Assembly: GCA_021838635.1 (NCBI GenBank)
Contig: JAKCDC010000003.1
Location: 18,946 to 82,945 of the forward strand
From: Pseudomonadota bacterium
GTDB taxonomy: Bacteria > Pseudomonadota > Gammaproteobacteria > Steroidobacterales > Steroidobacteraceae
Direction of reading: 5' to 3'
DNA: 64,000 nt
Shown here: positions 34,622 to 44,090 of the stretch, piece by piece
Layout: every line of letters starts with the position of its first letter
Position numbering within the stretch: the stretch's first letter is position 1
Notes under the pieces: generated by a model
Databases searched by the model: none
Told to the model about the DNA's origin: nothing
The model's input: the letters and a program-made list of their open reading frames with translations, nothing else
Translations under genes and position numbers: made by a program

Positions 34622-35502
34622 GACTCGCAACTCAGCGTCACGCGCGCTCGCAGCGTCTCCCCCGGTGCGAGCAATCGCAGACCGCTCACCGCGGGCGGTT
34701 CGGCGCGGTTCAGCGCATCGGGCATGTGACTGACCGGCTCGATGCACAGGAACGCCTCTCCGGGCGGACTGTACACGTGCAGCCAGCGCAGTGGTTCTTG
34801 GGCCTCGATGCGGACACACAGTTGCGCCTCCGGCAGCACCAGTTCCACGCGACCGTTCCAACCGGAATAACAATGATCCACGAGTGTCTGCGGCACGGGC
34901 GCAGCGCTGCGGAAATCCCAAATCTGCCCCGGCCGCGCCAGCGCCGTCGGCAAGCACTGCTCGTCGGCGAGCCACACACCCTCGACCATCGCGCGCAGGC
35001 GGGCAGCCGGGGTGCGGCGCAGATAAGGATGCCAGCCAATGCCCGCAGGCATCGGTTCGGCGGCGTGGTTCTGCAGTTCGAGCACGACATCGAGTCCCGA
35101 CTTGCTCAGCGTGAAGACCTGTCGTGCCCGGTACGCCCAGGGCCACTCCCCGCCGGTATAGTCGTAGACGAGCGCCAAATGCTCCGCCTCGAGCGCTTCG
35201 ATCGTCCAGGGTTCTCGCCAGGCTTGCCCGTGCAGCGGATGAGCCTGATCCGGCGCATTCGGCTGCAGTTGCACGGCGCGAGCTCCGATACGAAAACGCC
35301 CATGCGCGATGCGGTTGGCAAACGGCATCAGCGCGAATCCACTGCTCTTGAGCGGCTCATCGATCTCAGGTGCCGCCCGGCGCAGCACCTCCTGCCCTTG
35401 AAATTGCAGCCCCGCAAGCGCACCGCCCAGGTGCGCCAGAACCTCGAGCGCGTAGCCATGCTGCGCGATTCGAATCGGCTGGGCTGCGGATGACTCACTC
35501 AC
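34609..35502 (-). CDS. aldose 1-epimerase (mutarotase) family protein
   Basis: GTG 35502 with GAGG 7 bases upstream is chosen (GTG 35514 also possible), giving 297 residues. The active-site pattern of galactose mutarotases is present: an N-terminal Asn-Arg (FANRIAHGRF), His in HPLHGQAW, His in GWHPYLR and Glu in LCIEPVSHMP. It interconverts alpha and beta sugar anomers, here probably galactose, xylose or glucose released from xyloglucan. There is no signal peptide, so it is cytoplasmic. It lies within the operon between GH29 and GH74. Confidence 0.85.
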   Translation of the reverse strand: MSESSAAQPIRIAQHGYALEVLAHLGGALAGLQFQGQEVLRRAAPEIDEPLKSSGFALMPFANRIAHGRFRIGARAVQLQPNAPDQAHPLHGQAWREPWTIEALEAEHLALVYDYTGGEWPWAYRARQVFTLSKSGLDVVLELQNHAAEPMPAGIGWHPYLRRTPAARLRAMVEGVWLADEQCLPTALARPGQIWDFRSAAPVPQTLVDHCYSGWNGRVELVLPEAQLCVRIEAQEPLRWLHVYSPPGEAFLCIEPVSHMPDALNRAEPPAVSGLRLLAPGETLRARVTLSCESCGT

Positions 35503-35543
35503 GTTTGACCTCACTGACGTCTCTGATCATGTCGCCTCGACTA

Positions 35544-37376
35544 TCAACTCAGATGGACACGCAGCGCGAGCGCATACGTATCGTTGTCCCGGCATGGCGG
35601 CAGCGTAACACTGAGGCCTGCGCCGCTCTGGTGCCACCGCAAAGCCCGTTCATCTCCCAAAATCTCCACCTGTCTGATCGGCCCCGGCCGCGTCGGCGCG
35701 TCCGTACCGAGTGAACGGATCAGCAACCCTTCCGTGGGCCACCCGAGCGCGATCGCGTACACCACGGTCGCGGCCTTGTTGCGCGTGAAGCGGATATCGA
35801 CGGCCGAGAGCTGCTGCACGCTCTTGCCCTGAAAGGAGCCCGGGTGGATGACACTCGGACCCTCCCCGTACACGGTCCACGGCCGCGTCGCGTAGATCGC
35901 CTCCCCATTCACTGCGAGCCATGCACCGATCTTATGCAGAATCAGCCGCTCCTTCGCATCGATCGTGCCATCGGGCTTGCCCGGCACGTTCAGGATGAAC
36001 GTGCCGTTCTTGCTCACCGTGTCGATCAACCAGTGAACGACTTCGCGCGGATGCATGTAGCCGCCGAACTCCCCGGGCTGATCATACAGCGCGCGCAGGT
36101 AATGCCAATTGCCGAGGCAGGTTTCGGACTGCCAGGGATAGGTACGGATTCGCGCACTCAGTCCGCGCTCGATGTCCGCGACCACGGATTTCTCCAGCCG
36201 CGCCGGGACCTTCTTCACCGTAATGACCCCGTCGACCGACCCACCGTGCCGCGCCAGGCTGCGGTTGTAGTAGTACGCGCCCAGGTTCATTCCGCCCCAG
36301 CCGAGCGGCAGCAACGGGTTGTCGAAATAGAGCAGATCCGGTTCGTGCTGGTCGATCAGGTCGCGCGTGCGATCGTAGAAGTTCTTCACGTACGAGACAT
36401 CCGGCAGCGCATCGAACGGATGCTTCGGTCCGTAGAGCTGCTGCGGATCGTAACCCTCCCACCATTGCCCCCTGCCGTGGGCGAGCGTCAGATGCCCATC
36501 ATAGGGTATGCCCGCGTAGGGACCGCTGCGGTCCGCCCCGTGTGCCGTCTGAAACCACCACCAGTTGCGCGCCTGATGCACCGTGACCCCGAAGCGCAAT
36601 CCGCGCCGCCGCGCCGCCTGCGCCCAGGTGCCAATCACATCGCGGTGCGGACCGATATTGTGTGCATTCCAGGGATGGTGCACGGACTTCCACGCGTCAA
36701 AACCATCGTGATGATTGGCGAGCGCGAGAAACAGCTTCGCACCGGTGCGCACATACAGATCCATCAGCTCATCGGGCTGCCAGTTCAGCAGTGTCCACTG
36801 CGCGCACAGGTCCTTGTAGCCGAACCGGGAGGGATGACCATAGTGTGCCAGCTGGTAATCGTACTGCTCGGTCTCGACCCCGTACTTCGTCCCCCCCTGG
36901 ATGTACATGTTGCGCGCATACCAGTCGCCGTCCTCCGGCACGCATTGCGGACTCCAGTGGTTCCAGATGCCGAACTTCGCGTCGCGGTACCACTGCGGAC
37001 ATTCGTAATGAAGGAGCGACTCCCAGGTTGGTGCGTACGGACCCTGCCCCGCCAGACCGGCAAGCGGGGCGCACATGGGCACGCCGTCCCAGGACCCCCC
37101 GGGCAGCGGCAACCGCGGCGGATGTCCCCAACCGCTCGGCCGCCAGCGCGCCTCGTTCAGCCGCTCCGCGGTGATCGCGTGTCCGCGCAGCGCGTAGAAG
37201 ACACGTTCACGTTCCGGGATCGCGCAAAACTGAGCGTAGTCATATGTATCACGGTCGAAGCCGCGCGGGGTCCGGGACGGTTCGCTCAACGGCTGCGCCG
37301 CCGCGCCTTTTGGCAAGGGCAGCGACGCAGCAGCCGCCGTACCGGCCACCAATTTGAAGAAATGTCGTCGTCGCAT
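35544..37376 (-). CDS. GH29 alpha-L-fucosidase, Tat signal
   Basis: The 610-residue protein has a twin-arginine-like signal (MRRRHFFKLVAGTAAAA). The GH29 barrel shows KFGIWNHWSPQCVPEDGDWY, ALANHHDGFDAW and the nucleophile region HEPDLLYFDNP, whose Asp is the catalytic one. It continues with NGTFILNVPGKPDGTI and a C-terminal beta domain. The family removes terminal alpha-fucose, which in xyloglucan caps galactose. LLYFDN differs slightly from the common WFDG form, so specificity may differ. It is cotranscribed with GH27, GH31 and GH35 upstream. Confidence 0.88.
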   Translation of the reverse strand: MRRRHFFKLVAGTAAAASLPLPKGAAAQPLSEPSRTPRGFDRDTYDYAQFCAIPERERVFYALRGHAITAERLNEARWRPSGWGHPPRLPLPGGSWDGVPMCAPLAGLAGQGPYAPTWESLLHYECPQWYRDAKFGIWNHWSPQCVPEDGDWYARNMYIQGGTKYGVETEQYDYQLAHYGHPSRFGYKDLCAQWTLLNWQPDELMDLYVRTGAKLFLALANHHDGFDAWKSVHHPWNAHNIGPHRDVIGTWAQAARRRGLRFGVTVHQARNWWWFQTAHGADRSGPYAGIPYDGHLTLAHGRGQWWEGYDPQQLYGPKHPFDALPDVSYVKNFYDRTRDLIDQHEPDLLYFDNPLLPLGWGGMNLGAYYYNRSLARHGGSVDGVITVKKVPARLEKSVVADIERGLSARIRTYPWQSETCLGNWHYLRALYDQPGEFGGYMHPREVVHWLIDTVSKNGTFILNVPGKPDGTIDAKERLILHKIGAWLAVNGEAIYATRPWTVYGEGPSVIHPGSFQGKSVQQLSAVDIRFTRNKAATVVYAIALGWPTEGLLIRSLGTDAPTRPGPIRQVEILGDERALRWHQSGAGLSVTLPPCRDNDTYALALRVHLS

Positions 37377-37415
37377 CGCGGACAGTTACTCCGCAGTCTG
37401 AACCGTGCGGTGCGG

Positions 37416-38786
37416 CTAGCGCCGCAGCCGGTAGAGCACCGAGCCGTGTGCGGCAAGCGGCACCGTCAGGGCATCCGCGCGGCCGAGATCGCGCCGCTGC
37501 CACAAGTCACGGAGCCGGTATCGGCCCGGTGCCAACCCGAGCGTTCGCCACGACACGCTCAGCGTGCGCGCCTTGGCGGCCAGATTGAAGGCCGCCAGAT
37601 ACCACCCATTGCCATGCTGCGGCCGTGACGTCCACACCACGAACGCGTTGCGGGCGAGAACTTGGCGGGCGTCCCGCGCCTGCTGGTCGACCGCGATGAC
37701 CTCCGGATCATCGAGCAACGAGAGCGTCCAGCGATTCATGTGCGTCAGGTTTGCGCCGATCATCAACGGTGAACGGGCAATGCACCAGAGCGTCATGTAG
37801 GTGCGTTGCTCGGCGTGGGTCAAGCGGCTCCAGCGCGCCGAGCCCCATCCTGGTCTCGGGCCTAGGTAACCGATCGCGAGCATGTCCGCATCCGGCCAGT
37901 GCCCGGGACGGGCCAGCGGCGCCCAGCGGGCAAGGCGCTTGAACTGATTTTCCACGCCCTGTGGATACGCCTGCGCGCTGTGCCACAGATCCCAGACATC
38001 GTTCGAAATGCGCCACAGATTGGCATCGTGGCGAAGCTGCGCGAGCCGGCTGAGGGGTGCGGGTCCGGGCGAGAGGCTGAGCACTATCGGCCGTCCCGCG
38101 TCCCGTACCGCACGCGCCAGCATGCGAATCTCCGCCGCCGCGTACGGGTGACTCGCGATACAGTCCGCCTTGATGAAGTCGACACCCCAGCGGGCATAAA
38201 GCCGGACGATCGAATCGTAGTAGGCCTGGCCTGCAGCATTAGCCGCAACGCCGTCATTGTCCGGATTCCAGGGGCACGGGGCGTCGGCCGAGGCCGCCTG
38301 CCGGGCGTGAAACGCAGAGCCGGCAATTGGCAAATTCTCACGTACCGCCTGCACGGGAATACCACGCAAGATGTGGATGCCGAACTTCAGCCCCAGCGAA
38401 TGCACGTAGCGCGCGAGCGGTCCGAAGCCCTTTCCACCCACCGCGGACGGAAATCGGTTCGGTGCCGGCAGATAGCGGCCGTAGCGATCGAGCGTGATGA
38501 CCGAACCCTTCGCGCCACCGGAGGGCGTCGGATTGCGCACGAACCACTCCGCATCAATCACCGCGTACCGCCAGCCATAACGGCGCAGATGCTGGCTCAT
38601 CCAACGCACGTTGGCGCGAAACTGCGCTTCCGTAATGGTGGTGCCATAGGCGTCGTAGCTGTTCCACCCCATCGGCGGGCGGCGGGCCAGTTGCCGCGCA
38701 CCGGCGAGCGCCGCCGAGCACAGCAGCAGCGCAGCCGCAGTGCCCACGATGCGACCCAGCGCAGCAAGTGCGGTGCGCCAGCTCAT
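37416..38786 (-). CDS. GH27 alpha-galactosidase-family enzyme, secreted
   Basis: The 456-residue protein has a signal peptide (about 1-29) and the GH27 signature PPMGWNSYDAYG (38-49). The nucleophile Asp lies in VDFIKADC (about 208), the acid/base Asp in ISNDVWDLW (about 263), and the C-terminal beta domain is of the usual size. GH27 members release alpha-galactose, less often beta-L-arabinopyranose. The start overlaps the GH31 stop in an ATGA (38783-38786). IDAEW replaces the usual DDCW segment, a hint of altered specificity. Some plant xyloglucans carry arabinosyl side groups. Confidence 0.85.
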   Translation of the reverse strand: MSWRTALAALGRIVGTAAALLLCSAALAGARQLARRPPMGWNSYDAYGTTITEAQFRANVRWMSQHLRRYGWRYAVIDAEWFVRNPTPSGGAKGSVITLDRYGRYLPAPNRFPSAVGGKGFGPLARYVHSLGLKFGIHILRGIPVQAVRENLPIAGSAFHARQAASADAPCPWNPDNDGVAANAAGQAYYDSIVRLYARWGVDFIKADCIASHPYAAAEIRMLARAVRDAGRPIVLSLSPGPAPLSRLAQLRHDANLWRISNDVWDLWHSAQAYPQGVENQFKRLARWAPLARPGHWPDADMLAIGYLGPRPGWGSARWSRLTHAEQRTYMTLWCIARSPLMIGANLTHMNRWTLSLLDDPEVIAVDQQARDARQVLARNAFVVWTSRPQHGNGWYLAAFNLAAKARTLSVSWRTLGLAPGRYRLRDLWQRRDLGRADALTVPLAAHGSVLYRLRR

Positions 38787-41689
38787 GCGCCCGTCCCGGG
38801 AGCGCGCACGCAGGCTGCGCAGTGCACGCGAACGGCGCGACCCGAATAGGTCACAACCGCGTCCGCCGGGGCTTTGAAGTCATCCCCGGAGGGTGCTCCG
38901 GGTTCGATCCAGCGGATGCGAAACTGCCGCGTGTGCACCATGCCGGGGAACGAGCCGCTGCGTGCGCCGATCGAGAGCGTGCCGTCGGTCTGATCATACG
39001 AGAACGGAATCAGCGAATACTGACCGTGCCGGTAGCCCCGGTTGATGCCCTGATCCTCATACAACGTGAAGCGTCCGTTGTGCCCGGTATAGACGAGCAG
39101 CGTGATCGGTGCACCGGGTCGCTCGCCGGTGTATTGGATTGCCGGTCCCACCGGTACGATCGAGCCTGCCCGCACGAACAGCGGCAGTCGTGCCAGCGGC
39201 GCCGCCACCGTTACATTCTTGCCGCCGCGGTAGACCCGGTTGGTGAAGAAGTCATACCAGTTCACCCCCGCAGGCAGATACACCCGCCATCGGCGCGCCC
39301 GGTACCGATATACGGGGCTGACCAGGAACGCCGGCCCGAACATGTACTCCGTGGCAATGCTGCGCACACGCGGGTCGCTCGGGAAGTCCATCTCCAATGC
39401 CCGCATGATCGTGCCGTTCTTGCGCCACGTGTCGCCAGCGAGCGTATAGATGTAGGGCATCAGTCGGTAGCGCAGTTGGTCGTAGGAGACCAGGATGCGG
39501 TAGATCCTCGTACCCGGCGGGGAAAGATTGTAGATCTCCCGATGAGGCTTCTGTCCATGCGAGCGGAAGATCGGACAGAACGCGCCGAACTCGAACCAGC
39601 GTGTATTCAGCTCACGCCACTCGGCAAGATTGGCCGCGTTCGGATGTACGTAGCGGCTCTCAGGCTGATAGCCGCCGATATCCATCGTCCAGTTCGGCAA
39701 TCCCGAGAGCGAGAAGCTGATGCCGGCAGCAATCTGATTCTTCATGTCGGACCACCGTGGCGCAATGTCGCCGCTCCACACCGCCGCGCCGCAGCGCTGC
39801 AGGCCGGCGAAGCCCGAGCGAGACAGGATGAACGCGCGTCGATCCGGCCGGAATCGAAGGTTGCCGTGATACACCCCGCAGACATGCTCCAGCGCATACG
39901 CGTTGAAGAGCGCCGCACCGGGTCCCAGCGGGGTCGGCGTCATGAAGGCTTCACGCTCGGCGATGCTGGTGTTCGACACCATGTCCGGCTCGTCAGCGTC
40001 CAGCCACCAGGCATCCACGCCGAGCACCCCAAGGGTGTGCTGGATCTGGCTCCAATACAAATGCCGTGCGGCCGCCGAGAACGGATCGTAGAACCCGAAC
40101 GTATAGCCCGGCCCAACCCAATCTTTGATGCCGAGTTTCTCCGGCAGCGTAAACATACCGCCGATCTTCGCCAGTGCCTTGAAATGTCGCGTGCTCGGAT
40201 AGAATTTCGGCCATACCGAAATCATGAAGTGCGCGTGCAGCGCATGCACCTCGGCAATCATTGCCCGCGGATGGGGGTAGCGCTTCGGATCGAAGCGATC
40301 CGAACCCCAGGCGTCATCCTTCCAATAGCGCCAGTCCTGCACGATGTTGTCGAGCGGAATGCCGAGTGCGCGGTACTTGCGCACCACGCCGAGCAGTTGG
40401 TGTTGGGTGTGATAGTGATCCCGGCTCTGCCAGAATCCGTACGCCCAGCGCGGCAGCAGCACCGCCCGGCCGGTAACGTAGCGGTATCCAGCGATGACCT
40501 GATTTAGGTCCGCACCATGAATGAAGTAATAGTCAATCGCCCGACCGGCTTGCGAAAAAAGTGACAGCCGGTGGCGCACCGCCGCCGGCCGCGGCGGACG
40601 ATGCAATAGCGCGATGTAACCTCCGTCACGATGCCAGACCAGACGAATCGGGACTCGTTGACCGGCTCGCAGACGCACGCGGAAGTTCCGATACCAGGGA
40701 TTCCAGTTCTGCCGCCACGCGTTGATGATCTGGCGGCCGCCGATCCACAGCCGCTGATAATCGCTGCCATACAGACTGAACGTGTGCAACCCGCTGGTGC
40801 GCGCCTCGATCTGTCCCGTCCACACCACTTTCACGTGATGCAGCTTGGCCAGCGCCTTCGGAAAGGAGCGCGGATATCGCGCGTGCCAGGTCAGGTACTG
40901 GTAATCGATATTACGCTCGGTCCTCTCCAGCACCAGCTGGCCATGCACGTAGTAGCGCGCCGTAAGTCCGCCACGGCGTCCCTGCGCATTGTAGAGAATC
41001 AGACTCTTTGAGAGCTGCTGCCAGGGTCGTGGATTGCCGAAGCGCGTAATTGATGTATTGTCCCAGAGGATGCCATAGTCGCGGCTCGACACCACAAACG
41101 GCACGACGACATTCATGTTGTGCTGCGCGAGCGTGAGGCTTCGACCCTTGTAGTCGATGAGACCGGTCTGGTGCTGTCCGAGCCCGTAGAACGCCTCTCC
41201 CGGGGTCGATTCGAACTGCTGGCGAATCGTAAAATACGGATCGCCATCGATCTTCACCGGCTTGAAGCTACTGCCACCAGGCAATTCGCGCGAGATCACA
41301 TCACCGTTCGAGTTGCGAAAGATGACCTGTCCGTCGCCCAGACGCACCTGCGCGGTCAACTCAACAGTGCTGAGCCAAACGGAATTTCCGGTCCGACGCA
41401 CCGTGAACGACACGTGCGAACCGGCGGTACGAACCGCCATGAGGCTCTTGGGCAGCGTTAGATTCGAACCCGGAAATGCCGTCACCCGGAAAATCTCAGG
41501 CGTAAGCACCTCGATGCGCACTCGCCGTGCCGCCCCGGAATACGGTGTCACAATGAGGCCGTCGGCTATCTTCTCCACCGCCCCGCTGGCGCGTGCCGCG
41601 CCCGTCGCCAGCACCGCAGCAAGTACGGCCCATCCCAGCAGGCCGCCTTTCAAAAGGCGGCGGAGCGCCGTGAAATCGCTTTGTGACAT
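38783..41689 (-). CDS. GH31 alpha-xylosidase with PA14 domain, secreted
   Basis: The 968-residue protein carries a signal region (about 10-35), N-terminal beta-sandwich, PA14 insert (about 250-370, VVWTGQIEARTSGLHTFSLY), GH31 barrel and C-terminal beta domains. The catalytic nucleophile is in WWLDADEPD (Asp about 564); the acid/base Asp is in WSGDIAPRW (about 641). This architecture matches the Cellvibrio japonicus Xyl31A type, which removes alpha-1,6-xylose from the non-reducing end of xyloglucan oligosaccharides; there too the PA14 domain extends the substrate site. It sits 16 bases after GH35 and overlaps GH27, as expected for stepwise side-chain removal. Confidence 0.92.
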   Translation of the reverse strand: MSQSDFTALRRLLKGGLLGWAVLAAVLATGAARASGAVEKIADGLIVTPYSGAARRVRIEVLTPEIFRVTAFPGSNLTLPKSLMAVRTAGSHVSFTVRRTGNSVWLSTVELTAQVRLGDGQVIFRNSNGDVISRELPGGSSFKPVKIDGDPYFTIRQQFESTPGEAFYGLGQHQTGLIDYKGRSLTLAQHNMNVVVPFVVSSRDYGILWDNTSITRFGNPRPWQQLSKSLILYNAQGRRGGLTARYYVHGQLVLERTERNIDYQYLTWHARYPRSFPKALAKLHHVKVVWTGQIEARTSGLHTFSLYGSDYQRLWIGGRQIINAWRQNWNPWYRNFRVRLRAGQRVPIRLVWHRDGGYIALLHRPPRPAAVRHRLSLFSQAGRAIDYYFIHGADLNQVIAGYRYVTGRAVLLPRWAYGFWQSRDHYHTQHQLLGVVRKYRALGIPLDNIVQDWRYWKDDAWGSDRFDPKRYPHPRAMIAEVHALHAHFMISVWPKFYPSTRHFKALAKIGGMFTLPEKLGIKDWVGPGYTFGFYDPFSAAARHLYWSQIQHTLGVLGVDAWWLDADEPDMVSNTSIAEREAFMTPTPLGPGAALFNAYALEHVCGVYHGNLRFRPDRRAFILSRSGFAGLQRCGAAVWSGDIAPRWSDMKNQIAAGISFSLSGLPNWTMDIGGYQPESRYVHPNAANLAEWRELNTRWFEFGAFCPIFRSHGQKPHREIYNLSPPGTRIYRILVSYDQLRYRLMPYIYTLAGDTWRKNGTIMRALEMDFPSDPRVRSIATEYMFGPAFLVSPVYRYRARRWRVYLPAGVNWYDFFTNRVYRGGKNVTVAAPLARLPLFVRAGSIVPVGPAIQYTGERPGAPITLLVYTGHNGRFTLYEDQGINRGYRHGQYSLIPFSYDQTDGTLSIGARSGSFPGMVHTRQFRIRWIEPGAPSGDDFKAPADAVVTYSGRAVRVHCAACVRAPGTGA

Positions 41690-41705
41690 GAATCGTCCCT
41701 CGAGG

Positions 41706-43334
41706 TCAGTAAGTCGCCAGGTGCACGTGCAGCACTTGCGGGATGGACGTGAAGTTCAGTCCCCAGTCGGTCTCATCGCCGTTCCATAGGCGCATGAATT
41801 GCCACGTGCCATGGTGATAAGTGCCTTGCACAACACGATCCAAAATCATGAACTGATTAGATCGCGGTTGGGTCAAGGCGAACGACACCCGTACGTGCAC
41901 TCCGGTGACCAAAAACTCGTTCGGACCGAGCTGAGCAATAAGCGCGCCGCCCTCGAGCGGTCGAGCCCGGGCATCCGGGGTATTGCCGAAGGCGGGCATA
42001 TTGTAGGAAACTCGTGCCTCCCACCGACCTAGCTTGACGATTTGCGCATGAGCGTCGTCGGGTTCAGAAACGGCATGCAGTCGGCCCTGGAAGCTCAGAC
42101 GCGCCAGAAGTGAATCCATCGGTCTGATCAGATGGTATTCCAGCGCAAACGGCGCGAGTGTACGCGGGTCTATCCGGCGCGCGCCCAGCGGGAAATTCGA
42201 GTAGCCAGTGTAATCAATACCGAACGGCGAAAAACCGATTCCTTGGTGTCCGAGCGTGGCGAATAGATAGCGTGCATACACTACGGAACTACCCGTCTCG
42301 CTGACGAACAATGGATTGTCAGCTAAATGATACTGCTGCAACACTTTGAAGTACCGTCGTGAGTCCGGCATATAGATATCGGGCCCGATGAGATTTATCG
42401 CCGGAGCTGCCACCTTCCATACGGGCAGCGCATCGTTGGTCGGCCCCCCGCTCTCATAGGTGATAGGCGGCCCAGGGTGGAACGGGTCGCGCAACGCGGC
42501 ATTGACGTACATCGGCAGCGGATAGACCGCCTTGCCGGCGGCGGCAACCTTATCGACGAAGCGCGCAATGTTCCAGGCGTGGAAGAACTCCCCCGCCTTC
42601 TCGCCGAATACCTGTCGCCAGGTTCCCCGACGCAGATGCAGCGCACGAACAAGACGGCGCGGAACCGGACCATCGAACAACCGATCGGCCCGCGCCGAGT
42701 AATCGCGTACGGCTCCCCAGGTACCGGTCTCGTTCTCCACCTGCACCATGATCACTGTGTGCTGGGGATCCACAGCTCGTAAATGACGCATCAGCGCCAC
42801 GAAAGCGCTTCGGTCAGCATCGAGGGTGGTCTTTGCGAGGGGAGAAAGGGAGTAGACCGGTTGTCCTTGCCGATTAACCATGCGTGGGAAGCGGCGATTA
42901 TCCAGCTTTACCCAAGACGGAGCATACTGCGGGCCGCCGTTCTTCCAGGTCGCAAACCACAGGATAATGGCATGCAAGTGGTGCTGGCGAGCTTGCTTCA
43001 AGAAAAGATCCAGGAAGGAAAAATTGTACTGGTTCTCGGTCGGTTCGATTTGCTCCCAAGCAATCGGCATCACTACCGTATTTGCATCGACGTCCGACAT
43101 GGCCGGCCAAACCTCGGGCAGCATCGCCGGATAGTTGCTCGAGTTATTGACCTGCGCGCCGAGAATCAGATAGGGCTTGCCCCCCACCTTAAGCTCATAG
43201 CGCCCATCCGCACCAATGAGCCGCGGCATCGGGACTCCTGACCCGGCCCACACTGGGATGTTCGCAGCGGCGCAGAGAATTAGAAATGCACCAACGGCCC
43301 GTAGTACTCGGGCTCCATACGCAAAATATTTCAT
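41706..43334 (-). CDS. GH35 beta-galactosidase, secreted
   Basis: ATG 43334, after a GGGGGG stretch, gives 542 residues with a signal peptide (about 8-30). The GH35 barrel has the acid/base Glu in VQVENETGTWG (about 202) and the nucleophile Glu in FVSETGSS (about 346). C-terminal beta domains follow. It resembles the Bgl35A-type enzymes that remove galactose from xyloglucan side chains. It is the first gene of a tight minus-strand operon leading to GH31, GH27, GH29, epimerase and GH74. An extended start at 43352 is possible but less likely. Confidence 0.9.
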   Translation of the reverse strand: MKYFAYGARVLRAVGAFLILCAAANIPVWAGSGVPMPRLIGADGRYELKVGGKPYLILGAQVNNSSNYPAMLPEVWPAMSDVDANTVVMPIAWEQIEPTENQYNFSFLDLFLKQARQHHLHAIILWFATWKNGGPQYAPSWVKLDNRRFPRMVNRQGQPVYSLSPLAKTTLDADRSAFVALMRHLRAVDPQHTVIMVQVENETGTWGAVRDYSARADRLFDGPVPRRLVRALHLRRGTWRQVFGEKAGEFFHAWNIARFVDKVAAAGKAVYPLPMYVNAALRDPFHPGPPITYESGGPTNDALPVWKVAAPAINLIGPDIYMPDSRRYFKVLQQYHLADNPLFVSETGSSVVYARYLFATLGHQGIGFSPFGIDYTGYSNFPLGARRIDPRTLAPFALEYHLIRPMDSLLARLSFQGRLHAVSEPDDAHAQIVKLGRWEARVSYNMPAFGNTPDARARPLEGGALIAQLGPNEFLVTGVHVRVSFALTQPRSNQFMILDRVVQGTYHHGTWQFMRLWNGDETDWGLNFTSIPQVLHVHLATY

Positions 43335-43362
43335 CGCCCCCCCTAGATCCACCTCAGCTCTG

Positions 43363-43381
43363 GTTCAATTACATGTTCAAT
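43363..43381. repeat. direct repeat GTTCAAT x2 upstream of GH35
   Basis: GTTCAAT at 43363-43369 and again at 43375-43381, spaced 12 bases start to start and lying 29-47 bases upstream of the operon's first ATG. It could be an activator site or chance. Confidence 0.3.
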
Positions 43382-43961
43382 GCGGAACGGTTCTTCGGAT
43401 CTCGTGTTTGCGAAACACCACCTTAACAATCATCAACCGCACCACGGGAATCCCGTCCGACAGGTGCTCTGGCGCTACGCCTCACCGCGATTGTCGCGCT
43501 GGCGAACTTGTTTGGCGCCGTCGGCCGGTCAAAACTGTACAGTTCCCTGCCGCCACGATTACCCAATCCCGGATCACATACAGCCGCGATTGCCATCGCA
43601 TAAAACCGCAATATCGCGCTGCATACCTGAGAGTGCGGCCCAGGGATGCCGACTGGATGTGCTGCAAAAAACATTTACGGCTGCCACGGAATAATCGGCT
43701 GGAATTCCCAATCTTCTTCCAAGACCCCACAGCCCACACTCGTCACAGATCTTTCTATTGACAGCACATGATGACTCAGGTGTGTTTGCGCTACCACTGC
43801 GAAATTCATAGCCGACCCATTCACATATTCGAATGGCAACTCTCACCCCAATATCGCGCGCACCAGATAGGCTGTCACCAATGAGAAGGCACGCTACCGC
43901 AATAATCTCTGCCTATCATTCGACTTGTTTCATCACAAGCAGTCGAGACGTCTATGAGCTA

Positions 43962-43975
43962 TGATAGCGCTCTCA
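43962..43975. promoter_or_regulatory. xyl-box-like palindrome upstream of the cysteine-repeat gene
   Basis: TGATAGCGCTCTCA is a near-palindrome with core AGCGCT. It matches TGGTAGCGCTAACA in 11 of 14 positions. It overlaps a TATGAT (43960-43965) that could be the -10 of the gene starting at 44091. This suggests that the LacI-family repressor may also act here. Confidence 0.4.
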
Positions 43976-44090
43976 TTTCACCGAAAAATGTTCTATAGAT
44001 CTCGGTCGGGTGAAAATCAGCATATCGGAGTGAACACCACCCAGAGCACGAGTATGAATTGCAGGCTCTTTGTTGATTGGGGCGCGCACG

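Larger units (their letters stand above)
43335..44090. other. AT-richer intergenic region between divergent genes
   Basis: About 755 bases separate the GH35 operon start and the cysteine-repeat gene. There is no credible gene; the open frames are short and unlike any known protein. It begins the AT-richer part of the window. It must contain the promoter of the xyloglucan operon. Two GTTCAAT copies lie just upstream of that operon, and a xyl-box-like site lies near its far end. Confidence 0.55.

Noticed and set aside
34622..35146. Upstream extension of the GH74 frame
   Set aside because: It overlaps the aldose epimerase gene almost fully and would precede the signal peptide. GTG 34621 places the signal correctly.
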